From: Albugo candida
Lineage: Eukaryota; Oomycota; Peronosporomycetes; Albuginales; Albuginaceae
Direction: 5' to 3'
DNA: 64,000 nucleotides
NCBI GenBank assembly: GCA_905220665.1
Contig: CAJNAR010000165.1
Coordinates: forward strand, 372,001 to 436,000
Shown here: in pieces, positions 10,595 through 23,831 of the stretch
Position numbering within the stretch: position 1 is the first letter of the stretch
Layout: the number at the start of each line of letters is the position of its first letter
Program-made: the position numbers and the translations under genes
The notes under the pieces: generated by a model
What the model saw: the letters and a program-made list of their open reading frames with translations, nothing else
What the model was told of the DNA's origin: nothing
The model's database searches: none

Positions 10595-11525
10595 TCATAA
10601 CCTTTTATTCGATTCATCCATACGATCTGCTGAGTAGTAGACGTCGATAAGTTTGATGCGATGAAGATCGCCACCGACGCGTACTACAAAATAGGGGTTT
10701 CGTTTGAGCTGCATTTTCAGACTCTCTATTTGGAAGCAAGCATTCTTAACCACATGGTTTTGAACTGTAAGGTTGTGATAATGTCGCCACCAGGTGATGA
10801 CTCGATCCACTGTCCAAAATCCATTGGCATGTGGTGTCGACATGTCTGCAACTGCCAGTGCAAAATCCTTTTTCACTTATTGCTTGCAATCGCGTTTGTA
10901 ATGAACTTCTTTTCTGCACTTGAAGCAGGCACCTGGTTTTCTCCTTTGGCGCTCTTCACATTTTTTCAAGTCGTTCATCTTTAGTGCTCTTAACTGCGGT
11001 CACGTCGTCTTGCCTCTCAGGAGAATGCTTGGATCATTTAGCTGCGCAAAACGGACTTGTTCTTCTGCATGTCGTAAGTAATCTCCACGCTGATGATTTA
11101 GTCGTGCCAATAACACGCCCTTAAAGTCATTCAGAGAGCTGGAAAACTTGACAATATGTTCGAGAACTTCATCGTGAGCACCACTTACAGCATCACTCAA
11201 ATCCAGCAGATACAGCATGTAATAATTGCACGATGCAGTCCACTTTTCTTCGACGCGAAGAGCTTGAACGCTTGTGAATTCTAAATTCGCCGCCAAACTT
11301 GGTGTCCAGTCGGTCCATTGAGTACAAAACCTCGGGGCTCTCCTCGTACCAGATGTCCACCTGGCTGTCAGAATGCTTTTCAGCTTTACCGGATAGATGT
11401 CGACCTGGGACATCCATCTTTATTTCTTCAGTCCCCATGCACCCACTGAGGTCTCCAGCGATGTTGACCTGCTGCAGAAACCGTATCCCCCACGGTCCAA
11501 AACCTGACCCGAGGCCCGAGTACAC
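10595..11525 (-). pseudogene. Copia-2 gag, zinc knuckle and protease
   Basis: The 11000-11413 frame contains LLDLSDAVSGAHDEVLEHIV then SSLNDFKGVLLARL, a helical gag segment. An intact CX2CX4HX4C zinc knuckle (CFKCRKEVHYKRDC) lies at 10886-10927. The 10595-10876 frame follows with NGFWTVDRVITWWRHY, where Copia protease normally has WxVDSGxSxH; the Asp remains but SGSS has become RVIT. It continues KRNPYFVVRVGGDLHRIKLI and VYYSADRMDESNKRL, a degraded YYxxxxxxNLLS block. The 11193-11525 frame is further N-terminal gag. Confidence 0.75.
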
Positions 11526-11956
11526 CTCTTTGCCGTCGAAGGTTTCGAAGTCAAGCTTCAGGTCCGTTATCTGAAGGGGTTATTGCGGTGCTAAGTACGA
11601 CGGTTGTAGCACTGGCTTTTACGACGGACCCGGTGGTAGCTGCATTGGGCTACTTTTCTGCCTCCTTCCTCACGCAATCGCTGATGCTCCTCTACTGCTG
11701 CAGATGTCGCGCTGGACTCCGTATGAAATCGTCTTCAAGCGAGGATATCGTCATATTCCGGCCAACTCCCGCGCGCGTCTCCGCAAAAGCTCGAAAGCCT
11801 GGTAAGGCGAGCTCCAATGTCGCCTTTTAGTTCAGTCACCATATCTAGAAGCCTTTCCATGTTCTCATTCGCATTTTGAAACCGGACTGGCTCCATCGTT
11901 ATTAGTGTGAGTCACGGCTGACGCTTAGGCCTGATCTTGAACAACTTGTTCCATAA

Positions 11957-11973
11957 GCGTTGGGCTCATAACC
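11957..11973 (-). other. Copia-2 primer-binding site (anticodon-arm tRNA-iMet)
   Basis: GGTTATGAGCCCAACGC on the minus strand directly follows the 5' LTR end. Its complement GCGTTGGGCTCATAACC contains the CAU anticodon loop and stem typical of initiator tRNA-Met (GGGCTCATAACCC). Such internal priming needs a cleaved tRNA half, as in Drosophila copia. Confidence 0.7.
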
Positions 11974-12203
11974 TGTCGTAAACACCGCAGAGAATGGCAA
12001 TTCGCTTTACTGAACGGAGCAAAAAAAGAATCAATTATATTAATCATGAGTGGTAGTTTCTCTTCCCACGGTCTTTGTTGGTTACGAAACCGCCGCGTCC
12101 GGATAGTACATAGCGGAAAGTATACGAGACCACTGTTTGGATCCTTGGATCATGATGCCAAAACGTCCGACGGATCACAATGTGGAGTCGTTACTTTCCA
12201 ACG
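11974..12203 (-). repeat. Copia-2 5' LTR
   Basis: Partner of 7483-7712, same length (230 bp), starts TGTCGTAAACACCGCAG, ends TTTCCAACG (terminal CA eroded to CG). The adjacent internal sequence is the primer site. Confidence 0.88.
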
Positions 12204-13074
12204 CAATCTCTTAGTAAATTTAAATTGGATCTAGATCAGCGGTGGCAACTATCTGCGATTATTATTTCCATACGTATGGAAAGCTATGTTGGTATGGGCT
12301 GAATGTGCAGCCAAGTACTTCAAATATGGCAGTTATAAATGCTAATTTTTGCAAGGAGAAGTTTGTTGCAATTTAGGAATTTAATTTTATATCGACACAT
12401 GATCGATGCATGATCGACAAAAAGAAATCGGAGTATCATTAAGACTGAAACAACGACCTGCCGCATCAAACCGGCATAAAGAATGCGGGGATGTGCATAT
12501 GTAGCAACCTACCGAATGACGTTGTCAAGAAATGGATACGGACCATCAAGTCAGTTCAGGAAAAACGTTTTTTACTATAACCTTTGACAAGATTAGGATT
12601 GGAATTCTATTTAGAAAGACTTTTGAAGGTTATTACAATGCTGGGTTGCTTCCATCTGAGCCCGTTTGATGAAGTAAGCAAGTGTCTATGCTTCCTTTTC
12701 AATAGTATCATTTATCCGAGCTTGTAGAACGCCTTGATCCATTTTTGCTGTTCACTCTTCTTCTAGCAACAATTTCCCAAGCAGTTTCTTATTCTTTGGC
12801 GCGAACCTAAATACCAGTACATAACAATTCTTCGCAAAAATCAAGTCTTTGTGGTATACGACAGCTTTTTCATTGCGCGCGTTTACGTTTACGTGGATAA
12901 TCGGTTAAACAACACCACAATTCTACACATTTGCTGCTTTATCATTGTCCAATGTCAATTGTACGTAGTTCTGATTCCAATTTGATTTGATGATTAATTT
13001 TACAAATCTCCACTTTTTTTCTTCAAAACGCGGTCAACCGAATCATCTTTCCCACCTTTGGATTGTATGGTTGA
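12204..13074. other. No gene recognised
   Basis: AT-rich sequence with no open frame over 60 codons on either strand, and no repeat or RNA feature recognised. Confidence 0.5.
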
Positions 13075-13990
13075 ATGAAGCTGACAGCTTTATATATCAT
13101 TTTCCGAGTTACCAGCTGGCACAATGTGGGTTACGATAGTCCAGATTTTCATTTTATGGGACTCCGGTTTCTGAATTCGCTCGAGATACCTGTTTTCGTC
13201 CTAAATCTCATGATCCCAGATTTCTCCTATCAACCAAGATACCACAGAGGACTACATCGACAGAAGAAGGTGTAGGCGGGACTTTTCTTGAATTGAACCA
13301 GAAAGATATAGACGAAATTAAACCAGCTGACGGTGGGTGGAAGGGTAGTAAAGAAATTGAAAACGAAATACCAATTTGTATTGCTATTGTTCAATGTGCT
13401 CAGTACTTACATGCGCAAGCATAGAGCTTGCTCTTTCATGCTCAAATGGAAATTATCGGGATCACAAGCCAACATTGTAAACTATGAAACGGACAGGTAG
13501 GACGACTCTCAATAAGAAGGTATTTCATGTTCTTCATGGTGACGAGATTAGAGCTGACCTTGGCATTCCGAAATACGTCAAATTAGAAGGCAAAGAATTT
13601 CATCTAGAATGCGTTTTCTTTAATTTTGCACAATATCACAGCACTATTCCAGATTGGGCATATAAAATCCTTGTCCGGGCTTTTGCAGAGGAAAAAAGAA
13701 AACATCATCAAGCTGATTTTGATGATTGTGATTTTGTTCTCAGCCTTAAGCTTCCGACGTTTCAATTTTCTTTCCAAGGAGGCGTTACAACTACCAATTT
13801 CTTTATGGGGCGAATGACAAGAAGCGATGCGTTTTGGCAGTACAAACCGGCGAAATGTTATCATCGGCGTGGATGGTTGGCGCTGCATTTTAAGACCCAC
13901 AAAAGCGAGCTTCGGTCGTCACCAATACACCCTAAACAATACCAGTATTGCATCTCTCCATATGCAGATGCAAATGTTTGAGGTTTCTGT
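13075..13990 (+). pseudogene. A1 (pepsin-like) protease relic, second half
   Basis: Frame 13075-13275 reads FHFMGLRFLNSLEIPVFVLN, like the LxxxLKIPVFSFxL segment between the A1 lobes. A different frame then gives GGTFLELNQKDIDEIKP (about 13280-13325), like the GGxLxLGGxD turn. The 165-codon frame 13484-13981 reads VFFNFAQYHSTIPDWAYKIL at the place of the second DTG motif (usual AxxDTGTSxxxxPxxxYxxL) and LKLPTFQFSFQGG at the conserved LPTIxFxFxG. The catalytic Asp-Thr-Gly reads N-F-A. No WxLGxxF block is found downstream. Frameshifts mark it a pseudogene. Family assignment is remote, by eye. Confidence 0.45.
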
Positions 13991-16900
13991 TGCTTAACAC
14001 TGCCAGATTATCAAAATACAAAGACAGGCTTTTCTACATGTGCTTTCAGGATGCTAACTGTGCTCTCATATCTTGGCATGCCCACCTTCATACTGTCACA
14101 GGCTAGTGCAGTATCATGTTTCTGTATTTAGATACTGTGATAGTGCTTTCAAAACACTCATTGGAGCAGCCTGTTGATTTACTACCCTGTTTCCCGTCCA
14201 TCACCGTATACGTCTAGTAGATAAGTGATTACTATTTGGTGGATTCAACTCATCTTCTTGTTGATTGTACGAAAGTAGCTCATTGTACAAAATGCTCTCT
14301 AAGCTGAGTATTTTCAGCATGTAACCAACGTCAACACATTTCTTACGACGTAACTTACTTTTACGCTCCATACTACAGCTTGCGCTAGTCAAGTTCGCAT
14401 CAAACTGAGTATGCAGAAATGTGACGTTTACATTGACGCATCGAATTCGCACTTCTAACTAACCGAGTTTATTTTCTGTGAAATCGAGGAATTGTAACAA
14501 ACTTAGGTATGTACGTGCGCTTCAATCTTCTTTTCTTCGGCGGTAAAGAACAGAACCACAAAGTAAATACACAGCTTCCAACAAATTCTTTGTACGGCTA
14601 CAGTCTAATCAATTAATGCATATGTACTTCGCTACAAGAATACTTCATCGAATGCTTCCACCTACAGATTGTTATATCAAATTATCCATTATCTCCTGAA
14701 TACTTTCACTCTGTCTCGGTACAACATATTATTATCAGTAGAATATCAACGATGTTCCTGTAGGAGACTTCCTGCGTATTTGGATGATTAATCGAAGACA
14801 TGCGAGTAGCACGGAAGACTTCTTCATTACACCTGATTGTATTTAGACGATGGCAATTTAGTAGCAATTTGGTCCTTGTGAAGCGCACAGCAACTCGGTG
14901 TAGATGAAGCGCACAAGTTATAATAAGACTAGTGCAAATCGACTTTGGATTTGAAAGGTACCCGAGTGTCGAATAGCAGCGAGTTGCCGGACAAAACTGT
15001 AGAAATGTTTGCCGTTGGTTTGCCATGGCTTGAGTAAGAGACTTGAGAAAGTTCGATATTGAAGCTCGATTGTAGATTTTTTGACTAGACGTCAGCAAGT
15101 CATTCAAAGTGAGCTGGCCGTTCTGTTTTAAATCATAAAAATGGTTTTAAGCTCACATATATTATAATTTTTAAATCTTACGATAAATCCAAACGGCGGT
15201 ATCATGAGCTCCGAACTTATTACTCTAAAGAGGTGTATCATCAGAATAAGCAAAATATATACAACTGCCAAGACAAAAAGCAAGCGAAGTAAATGTTACA
15301 TCTCACTTGTCCGAACATACTTGCATCAACAGTAATAGCAAATATGTTTACGCCGTTGATACTCAACGATGACATAGTAATACAGAAATATCCGAAGTCT
15401 CAATTTATCAACGCATGGTTAAACTTCTAGTCATGTTGCATTATTCTATTTTCCATCTGAATGATTACGTTTGACAGTAGTTCATGTTTGTCAGCGCCAC
15501 AGTAAGAGCAAACTTAATTCGCCACATCAACTTTGAAGCCTTTCATGCGATCTAATGATAAAAGTCAATAACGTTTAGCTCTGTTACTATCGTGGATGAT
15601 TGATATTCACTTCTAGCGAAGGGTGGACGCATTTGATGACCGTCATCATTGCAAACCGAAAGTTTAGAGATCTACGCACTGAAAAATGCTGAAATATTTT
15701 TGCTAGCATCCGCCGATAGGTTAGGCATCACAAAAGCGTATATCAAGGCTACACGAAAACGTTTACATCGGATTATCACGTTTTGGCTGCCATCTTTACT
15801 TCCAATAGCGATGATTCAGAATAATAGACCAGCAAAGTTACCTTCCTCACAGGCAAATTTTGAGGCGGTAAGTCGGTGGGGTGGGATTGCCAAGAAGCAC
15901 TGACTAGATACCATATAGTATTGCAAACGTCATTTAGTACCTTCCTCACCTCATTTCGATCATTTTGAGAAACCAAAATAGATTGCATTGGGTCTGTACA
16001 TGGTGGAATTACAGAGACCTAATCCTACTTCCAAAATCCTCAGTTGATGATACCTTCAGTAGGTTTTAGATTGCAGGAACGATTAAAGTTGATGATGACT
16101 TTCTGGAGATATTCGCTCCAATATCTCTCATTGTGTCCTATCCAGGTACAATCATGACGTCGATGCTATAGAAAGATAGTATGTAATAACCTGTATAGTT
16201 GGAATGCTAACATTATATGACGTGGCTGACTGATCACCGGAGAGCATCCGTGGTAGCAACTTCAAAACGGCACTGTTCTTTATTCTCGTGATGGGATAGG
16301 AATCTCGAATGAGCACGAATTCTACGAAAAGAGATTATATGGAATAAGAAAGTATTTCAACTTTCTTCATGCTTAAAAATATGAATGTAGCGTCAAAGCA
16401 TTTTGCACCGAGAGAAGAAAGGCACCACTGGATAGGTTTGGAGATGCAAAGAGTTTGTAGCGTTGAATTGGGGATTAAATCGAACACTCTCTTCACCGAT
16501 AGTGCTCAAGATAGTGAATTGCTCTCAACTTAGGCTGAACATCTGCTCTTCAGAAATGGATCGATCCTTTTTTGCGAGTTTCTATCTTCATTAGCATGAT
16601 AGGAAATGACGAAAGTTCTTATAGAAAAGAAGAGCATTCAGCTAATCCATGGTGAACTTTGTTTATGCAGAAACTGTTCTGTATGGTGCACATCTTATAT
16701 TTACGCTGAAGATTTTCTTGCATCATTTCGTTTTTCTTTCTAGGAAATTGTTATTCCTAGCAGCATCAACCTGATGCTGTGTCAGGTTAACATGCAATCA
16801 ACCAAGTATCGAACGGAATCTTTTCAGAAAGATTACGGCTCGATGATTGTTTTTCCGTCAAAATTCATCTCGCTTCGCGACATTTGTCAAGGTGATCACG

Positions 16901-19741
16901 TAGGCGACTAATTTATTCGCGTATAAAGAATGAATGAGTTCAAGATAAAGAGACATCAGGATGTGCGTAAATACGAATTATGGCTTATCAGGACCATTTA
17001 TCCTTCCATTTCTTGGTAGTACGTTTACATCAGTTGCTGATGTCTTCACATGATATAGATAGCATTCATCGTTATGCTCCAAGAAATGACGGTCAAGTCA
17101 GACCACTAATTTTGAAGACTTTATAAAATGAGCGGGAGCAACATTCCATTGCCGTCTCGCTTCCCTGCACGAATATGCATGACATGCTGGATGCATGACA
17201 ATCCCAGTTTATTGTCTTCTATGCATTTTGCTCGAACTATCTTGAAGTATCTTGCGGACCAAAGTTTTGAATATCGATGGTGCGATGTGCACACTTCTTG
17301 GTACGCCGCCGGCAGACAACTTCTTAAAGTATGACCTTTATCGACAACTTCCCCGTATACTACCGGTTGCTTTATCATAACTAATACAATATACTGAGCC
17401 AGAAGGAAATCGGTACCTTGATATGTTGCGCTCCTCAATTTGAATAGTCGCGATACAGTATTTCCGTAGCTGCAAAAATAATATCTTTCCAACCTCTTCT
17501 TTCTCTGCTATTTTTTCATTTTTTAGGTCAGAAGAAGTGGCTTGTTGTATTAGTGAATACCACATAATGCAGGAATAGGACTCCTACTCGGTGGGTGAAA
17601 AATATTTCCTCGATTCATTATGCACAGTTTCATTATTTGAGTACTATCGCGAGTATCATGCTCTCGGACCGCTTCCTACATCCTCAAAAACGTTTTAATG
17701 ATAGATACTGTATAAATTCTATCAGCAATAAAAACATGAAGTGTGTTTATCAAAGTGAAAGAGGAATGCATCAAGTTACCGATTAAGCTCGTTTCCATTC
17801 ACGTCAATGAAATCTTTCAGATGGAAAAAGCAACAGAAATGGTAGTCATTTCTACAGGTGCACGCTTGTTTCTTTACTTTTCCATATAAAGCATGTGGTT
17901 GATGCGGGAAGATCCGTATAATATACCTATACACATCTACTCTCAGCGGTGGTATACTGCGCTATAAGCGCTTCTCTCTTTCGCAATTTAAGCGAGTAAC
18001 GGATTCGATACGAACAATGATATCCAAAACATAAAAAGATCAGCGATCACTTTTCCTCAAACACTTTTTGTACTATGTTCCGATCGTAAGATATGCCTGC
18101 AGTAAAGTTAAAGTAGCTCACAACAAAACAATACCCCAGAAACACTACCAGAATTGCACATCAACGCAAAAATCCCGCTGTGTAAAATAATCATTGATAC
18201 ATCAGGATAGAATGAAGCATAATGTCTGTCAGATAAAGGTATAATGTTGTAATTGACCTCTGACGCCAGGGATAAGATAAGAAAAATTCTGATTGGATGC
18301 CCGAATGGGATACTGACTAATAAGCATGACAATGGAGAAAGTGTGTGATGTTCTAGATTTTCAAAATGTTCAACTAGACAACGTACTTGTTTCAAGTGCA
18401 CAGTGCATTTCAATGATTTGCATCATTACATTAATTTGAGTGTCAAAGGCGACATCAAAACAGAATTCATCGATGCTTCATATCCTTGTTGTATAGAATA
18501 TTAATTTTTTCGGCTGAAATTTAAGATTTTTGGAGACTCGGATCAAATAAATGTGGAGACTATTTGTATTTTTCAATAACGAAATTGAATTATTTTGGCT
18601 TTTATAATATGCTGAGTAGACTCAAAACCACTTTAACTATCTTTTCTAGTATTTTTTGAATGCTTGGAGCCGTTTTGTAATTTTTGAGTTTCATTTTTCA
18701 TACAAATTTCAATAATTTAAACTTGTCCGTAGCTGATCAAGTATCAAGTTCGCTTCCAATTTGTTTTCTTTGACAGCTTGAGAATATTCAGAAAGTCGTA
18801 CTGAACTTTCGCCATGTCCTCGCCAATGTAATTAAGCTGGATTGGAAAGGGTAAAATGCTCTTCCAGATGATGTCCCATATATTGTGGTCAGCAATATTC
18901 AGTCTTGTATACCACCTTGAATACCGCTACCGGTATGTAGCTGTAACAGAGACGCTTCTTGCGCAATGGAAGCGCATACGACATTCTGAACTTTAAAAAA
19001 GCCAAGTACCAATCTAATGGGACGTACTTCGTTGGGTCGAGATAAAACGGTCACTGCAATACGTTTCATCTACTGGCATTGTACTTTGTACACCGACCAA
19101 AAATTTCGTAACGTCCAGCCTCCACTAACATGGAGGGGAACAAAGTGTTTCTCGCTTTACAGAGCATCTACACATGACTATCGAAGCTTTTGAAACTAAC
19201 TTCTTCGACACGAAAATATAAATTTGTATTAATGGCACTGCTGATGCTACTTGAATTTTATTCTAGACAAGTCGACATTGCTGTACGTGCACCGAGATTA
19301 ATTCAGAGCAAATAGAATCGCACAAGTCTAGTGTGGTATGCTTTGTGAGTAACGCAACTTGGTTAGGTCGTCGTCGTTGTTGTATCGTACCATAATGTGT
19401 ACTCCCATTCCGAGTGTATGCATATTCGATTTAGAAAGCCTTTGGTCAAGTATGTAACAAACCAATTCGATGGATACATCAATCCATGATGATCTTGGAT
19501 ATGAAAGATTTCCATTCTGGTGCCAAGGTGCACCTACTGCCCCAGGTAGTTTTCAATCTGCGCTGATCACGTCCGTGGCATTAGACATACCAGCAGATAT
19601 TACTCCAAAGTGGTAATTGATTTCGAATCAATCTGTGCTTGGTTGAAAACACAAACAAAATATTAGAAGCACATTCACCTTATTAGAAAGTACTTTCTAT
19701 ATCTTCGTCGACAAGATGAAGAACAGGAAATACTGTTTTAT
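13991..19741. other. Gene desert
   Basis: Nearly 6 kb with only short unrecognised frames, the longest being 133 codons at 14706-15107 (-), 123 at 17121-17492 (-) and 101 at 18108-18413 (-). None carries a motif I can assign. No LTR, LINE or RNA signatures were seen. Confidence 0.45.
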
Positions 19742-22700
19742 TTGGACAACTGGCGCTATTTGACGCATTTTACCCCTGCATCGTTTCGCATCCAATGTGT
19801 GAATATTCATTACTACATATCATATAGAGGCTCCGGAAAATTAATACAGCCTAAAAGGATTGATTCTTTTGAACCGCACAAGTCCATAAAAATATTTCCG
19901 ATGGACAGAAAGAATGGACGAACTAGAGGCTACATCACTTGAGGTGAAAAAAGCATTTCAAGTGTGCTACCAGAGCGACTAGAGGATTGGCACTTTGAAT
20001 CTTTCACAAATTCCTATACTACCAAATTGTTCAGCTTCGGTTCCACTGCGACCAAGTAATCCCTTTGATTCTGCCAACCGAAATCGGCACGGAATATCTC
20101 TGATAAAACTTGGCAATGCTTGAGAGCTGCATACACATTTCAAAATTTATCCGTTATAGCTATTGAGATCCGAAACCACTTGGAGTTGTTCGTAGCTTGA
20201 TTATATGGCCTACGAAATAGAACTTTTTTGCCGAACTACATATGAGAGAGCTCAACATATGAGATACGATTGGAAAAGCGTTACTGAGGTGACTTCATAA
20301 GGATGTCAATCAGCTACTTCAGCGTACCAAATCGACGATTGATCTCACCACTTGGATTGAACCAAGCTCTAGTAAAAAAAAACCGTTTAAGTTGAAAGTA
20401 CAAAGCAGGAAAAAGAATTTTTTCCTTTGATCTATACAGCGCACCTAGCCTTCACTGAGCATTTGAAACTTCTATGAGCGACAAATACTCATCTTATTTT
20501 AGCACATTGATGTCTGCGTAAGAAATCAGATACAGAGAATACGTAACGGTTTCGAACGTCTGAGACGTCATATTGAAAGACGGATCTTGACGCATTTTGA
20601 AGATCTGCGTTTTCTCTGAGCTTATAGGATCTTAGCTCTGATATTGCAAGTACATTTAATCTGACATTATGTCGTGCATTAGTGTCTCTTTGTAACAGGA
20701 AATCTGATCAACATAGCTTTCCACGTAGAGCACTGTTTTGACTGGAGCTACTTCTGATCTTTAATCAAGCTTTTTCGACCGTTCTACGTTGGAACCACAT
20801 TCGGAGGGCTTTGTGACGATGATACAAAAGAAATAAAACAACTACCAGCTGCATTATATCTGACAGATAGTGTAAAAAACCATCAGTAGGTCGAAGAGGC
20901 AATAAACATCTCCAAGAGGGTCGTTCAGACGTGCTCTGCAAACGGGTGAAGCTGCCGGATGCGAACTATCGTTTGCAGAATAAATGAATAGTGAAATCAA
21001 ATCGGAGAAATCTAGTTGACAGATCGGGTTTGAAACTCCGCTTCTTCAAAAGTAGAGAACTATGGATAAATGCGCTCAGAGCAAAAACTTAAGACCCTGG
21101 CAATTATTGGCTAAGACAATGTTGATTTGGTCGCCACCAATGTGGGACACTGTACGTTATTACAATAGATGAGCAATTATAGAGCACGAGGAATGGCCAC
21201 CGTTGAACCGAGGTAGCAATGCCAATATTAATCACTTTCGAAACTAGTTACTATATTCGACTATTAGTAGCGTATTGATAGGCATCATCGAAGTGTTTCG
21301 GTTGGCACAATAGTGCGGAATTTCGGTATTGCGTACGATGCACTATGCATTCGGCAAACGCTCATGTTTATTATCCTAGAAAGGGACTTATGGTAGCATC
21401 TTTCTCCTCTTAGGTAGAATGTAAAACCTAAGCTTAATCAATTTTGTGAGAGCTACAGCTCGCTATGCGGATCACGCCACGTTGGATGAAGACGTTACTT
21501 CATTAGGCTCTCTAGATATCTGACCACGCTGACGTATCAAAATGATGATGGCGTTCATGTAATCAAACTTTGAATATATCATGCCTCTTCTTTGTTTCCG
21601 CTCAACCCATTCAAGGGGCTTTTCGTATATGGGGCAAAGCTTATTTTGTAGATGAATCAAGAAGGGTCCTCAGATTGAATGCGTTCTTTAGAATTCATGC
21701 TCAGACCGTAGAGTGGATTGCAAATCTGGCTTCAAGTTTACCATTAATACCTTCAGCTAGTAAGATATTTCTCCGCATTGGTAGGCATCTACTATAAATG
21801 ATCGTGGAATAGAAAAATACATATACTATTTTGTTGTGACTTGACATCGGACAAAGTTCGAGGATGACGGTGCACTCATCAATTCACATACCGGTTCTGG
21901 GATAGGAGCAATGGCCAAAATACAACGATGTCGTTCTAGCTAGTCCTCTTCTTAATAGACGGCGAGAGAAATGTTGCGATAGAGACCTCCAGTCCTAAGA
22001 CGTGTGAAACTTTTGGTCTTTGATTGGCTAAGAGTCGAGAGCCATTTCAATGCGGGATGTATACTACCATTGCTTGAACGGATTTATCAGATCGTCCGAT
22101 GAAACGCGATATTGCCCTTTCGAAAAATCTAAAGAACATGTTATATCATACAGCAAGTTTTGATCAGATTCGACTGCTCAGTCCGTGTTTCATAAAACGA
22201 GGCGGCATTCGAGAATTGTTGAAACGAGAAATTGGACTACTTCACATAGCAACTGGAAACATTTCGCATGAGTGAAGGGCCTCAGATGAGTTTGCATCAA
22301 GAGCCTACGATTCTCAACGCTGTGACTATGTACAGTAGAGATTGTAGCGATCATAAGAAAAACCATTTGTAATTACAACCAGTCAAGAAGCTCACCCTGG
22401 GAGGCGATGCTACTCATCTATCTAGACATCGCCTTGCAATGCAAAACATGCCAGATAGTGATTTCGCTTTGTAGAAAAGAAATTACGAACTGGGAAGAGG
22501 ATCCCAAAGTGTCTTCAAAATATTCTTGATTCTAAATTACAAATAATACAGCGATGATGATCCTCCTAGTCTCCAATTTCTCAAGAAAGGATTCTGGTTG
22601 ATCGCTGGTGCCAGAGATGGCCGAGAGCGTCACTAAAAGAATAGCTTGTTGTTGAACTGGATGTTATGATGGAGAGTACTATGTGATTGAGGAGCAACTG

Positions 22701-23831
22701 CTTTTTAGGCAGCTTTCAACCAACTGGAGAATGACCCTAATTCAATCAATGGAAAGCAACAGACATTATACTGTTTTCGCAAAGAATTGATAATCCGTAA
22801 AATTTCTGCAATAAACGACTCGGATCTCTTTTCTTACAAGTTTTGCAAAATGTCAATTCTGACAATCAGCTATTCTAACTCAAAAGGTGGTGTCCATTAC
22901 AAAATCCAAACACAATTTGATGTGACGAATGATTCAGGTGTAAAATAAAACGGCTTGTAAAATACGTGATAAAGGCCACAGGAGTGACCCCAGTCCATTT
23001 GATTTTCAATCCGCGTCTTCTTTCAGATTCGAGTCATGATTGTTGCTGCAAAAGCAAGATCTTAACATTGAAAAATCGATTCGAAAAATGGACGTCTGTA
23101 TAGCAAGATAAAGCACATCTAAGACTTCAACAAAAGCTTGAATTGGTCTGATGTTCGTCTGCTATCTATCAGATTCTTACTACATGGGCTACTACGCTGA
23201 TATTTAATGTGCGTAATAAAAAACCAGAAATCGGATTCCACAATAGAAAAGCATCCGTATTGCTCGTAGATGAAAGATAAGCATTCATATATCATTTGGC
23301 ATTCTGTACCTACAGGTAGTTTAATGGAAACTTCATTGATAGCAGGATACCGTTTCTGGTATCTACTATCACTACTATATTTCACAATACTCTATCTCGG
23401 TTTTGCTTACTGTCCATACCTATTGCATTTTCCACATTGTTTCTGACTGTAGAAAAACTTGTCTAGATGCTTTGGGCTGACCTAAATTACCAACCATTGG
23501 ATCTCGATGAACGTTTTATAATTTTAGAATGCATGGTAACTCATTGTAGGATTCAATATTACCTTCAAGGAGAATAATGACATTGATGATCTTGCCTTGG
23601 CATTCATCCAAAGACTTTCATACTCTATCAGAGATCGCTGGAATCAGTGATGCAAAATAACATAAAAATTGTTATCAGCTTTTCCGACTATCGTCAATTT
23701 ACGCTGCCTAAACGATGCTTTTTGATCAGCTGATGCAGCCTCCGGGTGTTCTAGAACAATTCCTGGGGAAAGTGTTCATCAAGAATTTCTTTTAGAGTCA
23801 CAAGTTCTTTCACCTAGCGCCATACTCTATT
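19742..23831. other. Gene desert continued
   Basis: Frame 19742-19942 (+) reads IQCVNIHYYISYRGSGKLIQ, faintly like the A1 flap (CxFxIxYGxGS), but nothing around it supports a protease. Small frames at 21472-21797 and 23119-23385 (-) are unrecognised. No repeats or RNA genes seen. Confidence 0.4.

Larger units (their letters stand above)
7483..12203 (-). mobile_element. Copia-2: full-length but decayed Ty1/Copia element
   Basis: Two 230-bp direct repeats (7483-7712, 11974-12203), both starting TGTCGTAAACACCGCAG, flank 4.26 kb of minus-strand Copia coding relics in the order gag, protease, integrase, RT, RNase H (right to left). A polypurine tract lies inside the left LTR and a tRNA-type primer site inside the right LTR, both as expected for a minus-strand element. 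The flanks CTATT / CAATC may be an eroded 5-bp target duplication. Less decayed than Copia-1: the zinc knuckle and YVDD are still intact. Confidence 0.9.

Noticed and set aside
14706..15107. 133-codon minus-strand ORF as a gene
   Set aside because: No signal peptide, domain or repeated motif; length alone is not convincing across 64 kb and six frames.
17121..17565. A1 flap-like text in two overlapping minus-strand frames (SVYCISYDKATGSIRG; VVYGEVVDKG)
   Set aside because: The matches are in different frames and no catalytic or C-terminal motif follows.
19742..19942. A1 flap fragment (YISYRGSGK)
   Set aside because: A single short motif with no DTG, LPxIxF or WILG block nearby; left inside the desert entry.
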